Shown piece after piece: positions 1 to 24,004 of a DNA stretch of 64,000 nucleotides. How positions within the stretch are numbered: the first letter of the stretch is position 1; each line of letters opens with the position of its first letter. The DNA comes from Euglena gracilis (lineage: Eukaryota; Euglenida; Euglenophyceae; Euglenales), in the NCBI GenBank assembly GCA_039621445.1, contig CP154954.1, positions 6,893,425-6,957,424 of the forward strand. The letters are read 5' to 3'. The notes below the pieces were generated by a model that was given only the letters and a program-made list of their open reading frames with translations, ran no database searches and was not told the origin of the DNA. The translations under genes were made by a program, and so were the position numbers.

Positions 1-569
1 ACCCCTTTCACCTGGGGAAGCATCCCCCCCCCCCGGTTCTTAACCACTTTTTTAAAGGTCATCTTATTAGGGAAGCTTATTTTGTGTGCACTTTCAAGAC
101 AAATGCCTCGATAATTTCGGGATTTCTGCAGCCTGATTTGGTGAAATATTATTGGTTTTTGCATCCAAATACCTGTATGTTCAACAGTGGACCTCCAAAC
201 CAAGAATGTTTTTTTTTCCTTTTCAGCATGATGCACCGGATTCTTTGCAGTCATAGTTTTCTTCCTTGTTTCATACCACCACCCGGTTCTTACCCATATT
301 TTGGCAAATTAAGCCACCCCCCTGGTTCTTATCTATCTTTTCTGGTCCTTAGACAAGGGGGGGGAGCTAAAGGATTTGTTTGCCAGTGATTGCTAACGAT
401 AGCACCCCCTCCAATTTAAAGGTGCAGTTTTGGATTCTGTTCATTTATAACAACTGCTTCAAAGTCCCTAGCCATCCACGCCGCCTTTTTCCCTGCAAAT
501 TGAGCATTTTTTCCTCCAACGCTTCACTGTGCATGGAAGAGTCAAGATTTTACGCCTTCGGCTGATTGC

Positions 570-1286
570 TGGGGTATTTCGTGTTGGCTGCTTCACAACA
601 CATCCTGGCGAAGTACTCGGTGATCGCCTGGGATTATGGCCCCACTCAGGCAGTTTACACCCCTAATTGTGATGCAATTTGAATTTGAAAGAATACATTA
701 TTTTAACCCATATTTTGGCGCATTACTAATGTATTGCGTTTTTGCAATGCGTAACTTTGTTCTACAACATCTAGCTGGTTTGTATGGCGTTACTCAATGG
801 GTTAGCTACAGGGTTTTTTTCAGGACATTTCTACAGGGTTCGCCTCCCCTGAACCTCCGACCCACCCCCTTTGAAGCAGGTAATGCGTAAAGCCGTGAAA
901 ACACGTTATAAATATTAATCGAAAGGCGGACACTAAAACCTACGTTGTCGAGAAAAAAATATATAGAACCAGATTTCTGCTCCACTTATCGGATTTTTTT
1001 CATGTTCTGTTTATCCCCTTTCGTTGTTTTTCTTTTTAAAAAAATCGAAATCCATTTTTGGGATGGTCTTTCAAGTCGAAGAAGCAAGCTCCTGTAGAAC
1101 GTTGGCCCCCACGCCTGCTCCCATCACGTGCAAGCTGTTCCCCCTGTGCGGCCTTGAGCAGCCATCCATCGACCCCAACTCTGGAGAGGCTGTCAAAACT
1201 GCCATCGATTGTATGTGCGCCGGGGCTCGGATCCCTGCCCAGGCCTGCAAAGCCATCCGGCTCTCCGTCTGTTCCTGACTGCCTGA
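570..1286 (+). CDS. Possible 3' end of an upstream gene (two exons), unknown product
   Basis: I do not recognise this product. Two GC-rich stretches, 570-647 and 1207-1286, can be joined into one frame ending at a TGA at 1284-1286. The first reads roughly GYFVLAASQHILAKYSVIAW and onward, the second ends ...HPALRLFLTA. The join is suggested by an 8-bp complementarity at the putative intron ends: GGCAGTTT at about 649-656 and AAACTGCC near 1196-1203, with CAG at +4 and CTG at -8 as in the better-supported nonconventional introns here. The second stretch is also open in other frames, and no domain can be named. It may be the end of a neighbouring gene or chance GC-rich sequence. Confidence 0.3.
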
Positions 1287-1514
1287 GCCTGAGCCCATAC
1301 CTCAAAATTGATGATTTAAAATGCACACTTGGACTGGGGGGCATTGCATGACTGTACCAAATATGTATGTATTCTGTGTGGCAGCCGTAAAGTGCCAAAC
1401 AAAACGAAAAATAATCCGATACCCAGAGTACGGTGCATCTGGGAAAGTCAACCCCCCCCCTTCCCACTGGAAAACTACCTGGCCCCCATGGGGGGCCCAA
1501 TTGTTCACACTTTT

Positions 1515-1940
1515 TTTACCCCCCCCCCAATGTCCAACGACCCCCTATGTCCAATGACCACCCCCCCCCCCGGTCAGAGGACACCTTTTCGGAGGTTTGA
1601 CCAAATTTTTGGTCCCGGCGTGAAGCGCCGGGACGAAAAACTTTGCCCAAAAATTGGCCAAACATTTGGCCAAAATGCCATTTTTGACACTTTTTGGACA
1701 AAAATTTGTCAAAATTGCCCAAAATTTTCGGCGCAAAGCGCCGGAAGGTAAAATTTGGGCATTTGGGCATTTTTGGGTGGGTTGGGACCCGGGTACCCAC
1801 CAACTTTCTTTTGACCCCATGTCCAATGACCACCCCCCCCCCCGGTCAGAGGACACCTTTTTGGTCACTACCCTATGTCCAACGACCCCCCCCCCGGTCA
1901 GAGGACAGAGGTTACCGGTCATTGGACATAGGGGGGGGTA
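1515..1940. repeat. Dispersed inverted-repeat family with ATGTCCAATGACC ends
   Basis: Units of the type TGTCCAAYGACC, poly-C, GGTCAGAGGACA recur, with an inverted end GGTCATTGGACATAG at 1916-1932. The middle contains palindromic GGCGTGAAGCGCC and CGGCGCAAAGCGCCG. Shorter relatives occur at about 2210-2250, 13625-13765, 14890-14930 and 18168-18260. No clear target-site duplication was found for this copy. Confidence 0.55.
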
Positions 1941-2874
1941 TCTTTTAACCCTTGAGAATCGTACACAACTTCTGAACTTTGGAAGAACTTTGGAAGTCCC
2001 ACGGTGTTCGGCGGTCTATCTCTGGCTGGCCTGCTCTGTCACAAATTGCCTGAAACTGGTGGACAACCGAGTACCTCGAGAAGTGGAGCAGGTGCCGTGG
2101 TCCCCCAGGAGGCCTTGTCTTTCCTTTGCTGTTGGATCCTGATGAGTTTTTTGATCGTTGCATGGTTTCAAGAGGTCTCAAAACGAATTTTCCTCTGGAG
2201 TTTTTCCCCTATGTCCAACGAATATCCCGCCCCCAGGTCGAAGGATTATTCGGCATTTTGGAAAGTCCGCAGGAGTGTTTCTTTGTACCAAACAAAAAAA
2301 ACCTCTGTAACGACAGGCCCCCAGCCGGAGGACAGCGACCTCCCCCTGTTGGCGTACAGATGTTGTTAAAACTGGTTGTTGGATATAGGCAGGGGATAAG
2401 CCCCCACCCCCAAATAACCCCTAGGGCATTATTTTTCTGCTCGAAGTCCAGGGATGGGAGGTATAGCACAGAAATATTATTGCGACTTTTTTTTGGGATG
2501 CAGTAAAAAGTTTTCTTCCAGCCCTGTGCCCTGGGGAGTGCATAAACAATGCCATTTTCCTTTAGTTTTAAGCATATTATTCAGCATGGTTTTTTCCTCG
2601 TGAAAAAAATTTCGTCCCCGTCTCTGCGAAACCAAAAATTTTGTCTGTGTAGGTCGCAACAAGTCCAAAAACCCCTCCTTTTGGTGTTGTTTTGGGGGGT
2701 TGTGGCTCCGATCCTGATGTCGGAATATTTTGGGGGGGTTGTTTTTGGGGGGGTATATTTGGGGGGAGGGTTTACCCACATTGAGTTTGTTTTTCTATTT
2801 TTTCTGTTTTTTTTTCAAAATGGCACTGAGAGTTTCAACCCAGAGATCGCTTTCGATATTTCCTGCCACAGCTC

Positions 2875-2943
2875 GGTGCAATTGTTCATATGTATTTATA
2901 CGAACAATTGCACCTCTCCTTTTCTGAGGGAAAAGGAGAGGTG
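2875..2943. repeat. Two overlapping perfect hairpins
   Basis: Hairpin 1 has a 13-bp perfect stem, GGTGCAATTGTTC (2875-2887) with its complement at 2902-2914. Hairpin 2 has a 14-bp perfect stem, CACCTCTCCTTTTC (2911-2924) with its complement at 2930-2943. They share CACC at 2911-2914, so in RNA only one can use those four bases at a time. No gene is assigned between 1287 and 3410; this is the only structured item I see there besides the repeats near 1515-1935. Confidence 0.75.
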
Positions 2944-3410
2944 TTCATTATCTCCTTTTTTTGAGGGAAAAAGTGGAAATTATGCCAAAAACGGTCACAG
3001 TCGCAGTGCTGGCCAGTACGTCCCCAGGATATTATGTCCAATTTATTTGCTGAGGTCAGGTTGGAAGGATCCTACATTTTTTACTGGATATGAATGACGC
3101 AGTTGATAGATATTTTGCATGCCAATTTCTGTTGCACATTAAACTCAACTTGAGTTTTCAACTTAAGATCGAAAAAAATTGGAAATACTTTTTGTTCTGT
3201 TTTCCATCTTGAAAGTTGGAAACCGAATGGTTGTCATGTTTGCCAACTAAAGTTGCTAGCTGATAAACCACACATGTGATTTCTCATTTTGGGGAGATAT
3301 CCTCCCAGGCAAATTTTTATGTGGAATATATTTCTGTGTCGGGTATTGTGCATATTCTTTTAGCCTTATCCATGTGTGCCTGGTGGGAGTGTGTTGATGG
3401 GCCAGTGCAG

Positions 3411-17269
<13,859 letters not shown>

Positions 17270-19003
17270 GTGCGTGTCGAGTTTCCTGGCCACACAGCGG
17301 GGGGGGGGGGGGCTGATTCTCTGCATTTTTTTTTTTGGCAGAAAGGCCTGCCCCTGTGCTCCGGAGAATGGAAGGCGCGCCGTCGCTCCACAAGCCCCTG
17401 ACCACTCACCTTCCCCCAAGCAGGCTTTGAGGACGGCTTGCCGGAGGGGGAGCCCTGAGGCCGTTGTGTCATGCGTGCCCTGCAGCGTGCCCTGTGTATT
17501 CGCCTTCCCCTCCCCCTCGCCCGCCCCCCGCCTCTACCTTTGTGCATGTCCGCGGCCCCAGGGACGAGGAGGTCAGGCAGAGGGGCTTGCGCCTTGCGCA
17601 GATCCCGCCTCGGCACCTCGTCCGCCGCAGGACCCCCCACCCCCCGCCGACCCACCCACTGCTGCCCTGTCTGACTGCAGTGAGCGTGGCCTGCCGTGCC
17701 TCCTTTGGCTTATTCGCAGACTCCGCAAGCCACTCGCCAGGCTTGTATGCCAACCCTGCCCAGTCCCATCAACAACAGGGATTGTTTTCTGCAGTAAGAA
17801 TTTTGGGGGTACCAACGTTTCCCATTACGGGGTCTCGACGGTATCCTCACCCAGACCAGTTGCTGAACTTTCAGGGTTTGTACAAACGTCCCCAACAAAT
17901 AATTCCTGTTTGGGGCACCGTGGGGTCGGTGGGCAGTTCTCTAGTTTGGAGCTCATTTAATTGACCTTGTGACCATGTATTGTTTTCCTGCGTCAGCAGG
18001 ACAAATCTTGTATTTGAATGCTGTTATTCCAAGCATTCTTGGTTCTTTTACACACCCTCTGAAAAGTGTGGTTTCCAACTTTTTTTGACCTAAGATGACC
18101 TAGAAGAAATCAAGTGGAAGCTCAGAAGCAAGAAGCTTTGTATCCGTCTGTGTTTAAGGACCTCCCCATGTCTAACGACCCCCCTCCCTGGCCGGAGTCA
18201 ACAGGCCAGTCAGCAGGCATGTTTTGAACGTTTTTTTTTCTGCTGGTCGTTGGGCGAAGGGGGGGGGTCCAACCAACATTGTGTTTTATTTCCTTTTTGT
18301 GTTAAAATATTTCCCTGTGTGTCTTCTGCCCAGCAGGCAGCCCCTGGGTGCTTAAGTCAGCACAAAAATAAACAACGCAAAGAAGATGCAAAAATGAGAG
18401 AGACCCAAAGCCCACATAATGTAAAGAATAAACCCCCCCTGAATAGAAGCCCCCCCGGGCTTCCATTGGGACCATTGGTCGAAAAACGAGAGGGGGGGCT
18501 TCTTTTTAGGGTGTGTTTTTTCCCCTTCCCTTGTACACTGTCTGTGTGGGGGGGGGGCTTCCATTCGGGCCAATGGTCAAAATCTGAAGGGGGAGGGTTT
18601 TTTGGGGGGGGGACACCATTCTGGTGGCGGCTTCCATTCAGGGGGGGATTGAGCAAATAAAAACCATCAGTTCTCCGGTGTGTGACCTTTTTTTGATGGT
18701 TTTTGTTTTAAATTTTTGTGCTGTTTTTTCCTTTAATTTCTTTGCATTGCAACCTTTAAGTTGCCTATGTACAGCCTTCGTCCCCCTTCCTTGGTTCTCT
18801 GCTTTGCTGGAAGTGATATACGTCCCTTTTACCTGTGGCCCCCAACAAACTGGCCCGGCGTCTTACTTCTCGAAACCCTGAAAAATCCCTGTTTTGGCTT
18901 GTCTTCTTCTCTTCATTGTCTTGGTTCCGGTTATCCAGCAGAAGGTTTTCAGGGCCTTCCCTGAATGGCGCTTTGCTGCCTCCAGGTGGCTTTGTGCCAG
19001 TGT

Positions 19004-19264
19004 CAGGCTGAATTTCAAGGCAGTGCCGACCGCACCCTGGGGGGGGGGTGGGCTCCTGGGCAGGCACTTCAAGGCACCCAGATCCGACCCAGTGGCAGGG
19101 TAGGGCACATGGCCAAAAGTGCCTGGGCACTTGGCCAAGGCACTTCCGGCGCTGAAGGTGCCGAAAGCCCAGAAAAGGCCATTTTGGGGCACTTTTTGGC
19201 CCACTTGGGCACTCCAGGGTCTGCGAGACCCCCCTCCCCCTCGGGGTTGGTCAGTTTCAGCCTG
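19004..19264. mobile_element. CAG-type MITE, family 2, copy 1 (perfect 8-bp TSD)
   Basis: A 261-bp element beginning CAGGCTGAATTTC and ending GTTTCAGCCTG. The flanks are identical, GCCAGTGT at 18996-19003 and 19265-19272. The interior core CCGGCGCTGAAGGTGCCG is followed by GCCCAGAAAAGGCCATTTT, the same core as copy 2 at 31975. It starts with CAG and ends with CTG, exactly as a nonconventional intron requires. Confidence 0.92.
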
Positions 19265-20477
19265 GCCAGTGTATTTATATCAGCTGCAAGTTTATTCTCT
19301 GCATTCCCTTCCCCCTGTCTGATTTCTTTTGCTTGCTGGGTTGGTCCTCGTCATGTTTCCTGTGGCTGTTGTCCTTGGCAGAGTTTGAGGTTGCAGTGGG
19401 TTGGTTCATGACGTGGTTGGGGTGTTTGGTGGTGGTGCCTCGTCACGTCGTCACGTCGCCCTCGTGGGGTTTGGCTGGTGATGGCAGGGGGGGGTCTGCT
19501 TTTTTGTTGTTTTTTTTGTTTCTTGGCTTTTTTCCCCAAAGTTTGTCAATTTTTTTCCATTTTTTTTCCAAAGAAAATTTTTCAATTTATATGAAAATAT
19601 GTAATATTTGACCAAAATGCAAGAAATGACAAAAATTGGCAAATTTTTGGCCAAATTTACCTCAGTCCTCTCCAGGAGAAAATGTTTGCATCCCGGGGAC
19701 CTCCTAAAGGATTTTGCATACAAAAGCAATTTGCGGTTTTTTTTTTGTGTCGCGTCTATTGACCCCCCCCCCTGGTGATGGTTGTGTTTGGGTGAGTCTT
19801 CTCCAGATTCGTGGAGTGGGGTGTCATGCTTGTCTCTGGCAATTTCTTCCCCAGTATCCATAACCTCCCAGCCACTGCTTCCAGTAGATACATGCATAGG
19901 CTATAGTACATACGTAGATAGACATAGATAGGCTCGTGCATGCACGCACGCACTTGACGTATGCACAAACGCGCGTAATGTCTTTTTTTTGCACAAACTA
20001 ACGCTCAGCAACCATATTTGCTCTTTTTTTTGCTTGATGCGAGGGAGGCAGGGTGTGTGATGTTGGGGAGTGTGATAAGGGATTGGGTATATTTTGATTG
20101 GGTTGGTTGATTTTTTCTGTTCTTTTCATTGTGCCCAAGTGAACACCCTCCCCCTGAATAATCCCTGAATTATACACCCCTAGGTTTCAGCCCTCCCCCT
20201 CCTCCCGGTCACAAATTTCCTTGTATTTGGCCCTACATCAAAACCTGGATTACCTGGAAGGTTTCAGATATTCATCATAGGAATATGTTGATCAAAGCCA
20301 TTGAGAGGAAGTGTATTTTCTTGGTGGACAAACCAGAAAAACTACATTTTATTTGGTTTGAAACAGTACTGTGCAACAAGTAAATTGATATGATTGCTTC
20401 CTGCCATTTGCTCATTTGTACTCTATTGTCTCTATTACCATTATTATTACTGTTGTTATTATTGTCTACCCACCTAC

Positions 20478-20660
20478 TAACGGGAGCAATGTAACGGCCT
20501 ACGCCCGCGCTGTCGGCGAATGCCGACGCGATTCCATGCGTAGGGGTCGGATTGGCGCCCGATACACACCGTGGGCTGCTGCGCATGAGTCCATTGGATC
20601 CGACTCCGTCCCGTGCATCCACCCTGTGTCAGTAAAATAGGGCCTGTGCGGTAGCACGGG
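20478..20660. other. GC-rich island of unknown nature with a terminal hairpin
   Basis: A sharply GC-rich block in AT-richer surroundings. The minus strand reads GLMRSSPRCVSGANPTPTHG and then IASAFADSAGVGRYIAPVSR, protein-like but unrecognised. The plus strand ends with a hairpin, GCCTGTGC-ggta-GCACGGGC, at about 20643-20662. It could be an isolated exon, a retroelement scrap or a structured RNA; nothing favours one. Confidence 0.3.
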
Positions 20661-20890
20661 CTTTTGTGCTTGTCCTAATGATTCAGGTAACCAGTGTGAT
20701 GATCATCACCGTTATCATTCCCTTCACCGCCGTAAAGAGCAATTCTGGAGACAAACCGCTGACACTGGGCTTTGGCGCCGCGCGAGGGACAAAGTGCTGC
20801 TTTCTCTTCCCTTCTCCACCTGCCCGAACCCGGCAGCCCCTCCCTGTTTGTGCCTGCTCACCGCACCGCGCCGGGCCGCCCCCGCGGTGC

Positions 20891-23800
20891 ATGGACTTGA
20901 CCGTCGTCGTCGTGGCCCCCGTGGTGGTCGGCGTCGTGCTCGCCCTCGGGCTGCTCCTCGTCCTGTGCATGCGGCGCCGCACGTTACGGCGGAGCTATGG
21001 GCAGGCTGCGGCGGGGGGCCGTTGTGTTGGCGTAGCTCTTGCCGGCTCATGCGTTGATCGTAAACAAAAATCCTAAATAGTTGCCTGCTTCCAGACAGTA
21101 AAGAGTGCAAGTTTTCCACAAGGGTTCGACAGAGGGAACAGGGCTGGAAGATAACTGCTGCTCATATGGCAACCCCACCACTGGAAACTGCCACGCTCAC
21201 GAACCCCCCCCCACCCTGAAATGGTCAGGTCCCCACAACCTTCCTCCCTGAGATCCCTGGACTGACTGACAGATGACATTTGGTGGGTGTCAACTCCCAC
21301 CCAAAAAAAGCAAAACCTAGGTCTTATTTCGTTACTTTGTGTTTCTTCTTGACCGACCTGAGTCACAAAAATTCATCATTTTTCAGGCCTCTGAAAACAC
21401 CGAATGTTTTTCCTTTGGCACTTCAGTAATTGGCTAAAATTATTCCCCATTTTTCTTGTGTTTCAAATATTTTTTCGTTATGTTTCTTCCTAATCAGGCT
21501 ATTTGGTGATATTATCCTGGAAAGACTTTCAGCATCCCCGGCGCTTTGTCTGTCCCTCACCCCACCAGAAGCAATGGGCGCCTGATCCTTAACACACGCA
21601 CGAACACATCCTCATGAACCGCTTCAGGTTTCTCCGACTGAAAGCCCCCCCCCCCCGGGTTTTGTCCGGCAGCCTGGCGGCGAGGCACCCCGGCAGCAGG
21701 AGACGGACTCGGAGGTCGGGGATCTCCAGAACAGCCCGGGTCCGGCGGCCGCCCCTCCGCGCGCGGTGGAGCAGCATGTGTACCTGATGCGCCACGGGGA
21801 GAGGGAGGTGTGGTCCTCCCTAGGGCTCCGAGTAAGGAGGAGAGAGGTGTGTTGGCGGCACGGTTTTCCCATTTGCTTCTTTGACTGTGTTGTGCATAGG
21901 GTCCGTGTTTTTTTGCTCCTGGAAGTCATTTTTCTGTCGCAATAACGGCACAGGCAGTGCACCTTTTGGACCAAAATGATCAAGCTCACATCGGTGGCCC
22001 CTTTTTGGAGTTTACTTGTGTTTGTCTTAATGTCGGCAATGCGATTCAATGGGAGTCCGCAGTGTATAGTTCTGGATTGTTTTGAGAGCCCAGCACCGCC
22101 ATTGATCTTCTCAGGACGACCTAAACCCCGCTTGGACGGACTCTGCAGAGCGTCCATTTGACCCAGCCATCGTCCCTCGACGGGTTGACATCGGGCTCTG
22201 GGTGAAGCAGCCTTTCAACACCCCCAAATCTCGAAAATGTGTGCAACACAACCAGCATACTGATCCATCACTACTCGAAGTGTGTTTGTCAAGGTGCCAC
22301 CAAGCCAAAAGACAATCGCTGCCAAACCACAGAGTCCAATACACAGAGATTTTTTTTAAGTTTTGTGACCCTGGGGGGGGTGGCTGGGTCTTGGCCGAGC
22401 CCCACCTTTTTGTTTTTGTTATTTTTATTTTTTTTTTTTATTGGTGGATTTTTTGGAGGGGTTGGGTCGGGCTGAGTAGGTGAGAAGCGCCGAATGTAAT
22501 TTTACCCCCAAAATTGGGTCCCCCCGAGCCCTCTTAAGGTCCGGAACCCCCGGATTCTTAAAAAAAACCTCTGTTCCAGGAATGAGCTATCGCCCCCATT
22601 GCGATGCGGTTGCGCAGTGTGTATCATACGGGAGGAATTGTCGTGGGAGGTTTCAGCCTTCTTCATTGGCCGATGCCAACCAAGGTGCTTCATCCATCTC
22701 AATTTGGTTGGATGGCAGCCAGCCCCTTTTCCAACTTATATATCTATATATCTGTACATACATATATATGTATACATATAAATATATTTGTATATATACA
22801 AATATATATACATATATATATATATGTATATATATTTGTATATATACACACATACACGCACATATGTATAGCACATAGCACATATATACCCTATATATAC
22901 ATATATACATGGCAGCAAGATTCTACTTGGCCCCCCCAGGGGGGCTAAGTAGAATCTCCAGGGGGGACGTCCAAGTGGCATCTCCCAATGGCCACGGCTT
23001 CAACCAAATATTAATCAAATGAAATTTAATGTAATATCCGTGGTTGGATCCGTGGTCGGCCGCGGCCAGTCATTGACATCCTCTGTCCTCGCTGATTCGT
23101 CTGCAGACAGTGTCGGGGGGGGGGTTATCGCAAGACGAGGTCAGAGGGGCGGTGTTTGTGCCTCTTACTATCGCGGGGCGCGAGGCGGCGCTGGCGGCGG
23201 GCCGTGTGCTGCGGTCTGCCGACATCGGCGTGGTGGTGACCTCCCCATTCCTCCGCTGCGTGGAGACGGCGGTGTATGTGAGTGAGGGCCTGGGCTACCG
23301 GCAGGGTGTGCATTGTGGGTGTTTTCAGACGAGTCGCTGTGTCCTGTGGTGTGTTATGAGTGTTGCTTTAGTGTTTTCTTTGTGTTTGTTTTCTGTTTTT
23401 TTTATCAATTTCCCATTGAGAAGTTGGGCATGCATTTGTGGTTCTAGAATAAATTGTCACCAGTATCACCTGTCATTGTTTTTTTGTAGGTATGCCTTGA
23501 ACCTTTGTTTGTTTTGGGGAATGGCTAACGTGAGGATGGGTGTGTCTGTGTTTGGGATTGACCTGAAGCTCTCCTCATTCTTATTACACGCGCACCATCT
23601 TTTTCCTCTCCTCCTGCAGAGATCCTGCTGGACTATGGGCTGAGCGAAGTGCACAACACCGACGTCATCAAAGGGGCGGACCCACTGCACCCAGCTCGGC
23701 CGTCAACCTCACAACGGGGTGCACTAAGCTCCAAATCTGTTCGACTGCGCTCCCGCCATTCGGGGACACTTTTTCAACGATTTAGCCCTGTCGGCCGATC

Positions 23801-23970
23801 ACTCCTAAAAACCCTCAGCCTCCAGCTTTCCAGATCCAGCTCGTGCGGTGGGTGGGCACCATGCCCCCTGCCCTTGACATGGCTTGTCCATAACCCCCAT
23901 GTCAACACTGTTTTTCTCATGCTCAGAATGCTTTATGGTTCATAGCATATGACACCCATATGACGCCCAT

Positions 23971-24004
<34 letters not shown>

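Larger units (their letters stand above)
17270..20890 (+). other. Spacer between the TRP tail and the phosphatase gene
   Basis: No gene is assigned with confidence. GC-rich coding-like stretches at 17421-17455 and 17566-17640 (DEEVRQRGLRLAQIPPRHLV) may be last TRP exons. It also contains an inverted-repeat element with CCCCCCTGAATAGAAGCC ends (about 18432-18645), a family-2 element (19004-19264) and a GC-rich island (20478-20660). Confidence 0.5.

Noticed and set aside
1036-1500. Minus-strand ORF of 154 codons
   Set aside because: Low-complexity Gly/Pro content, no motif, and it overlaps a + strand exon candidate with a plausible paired-end intron.
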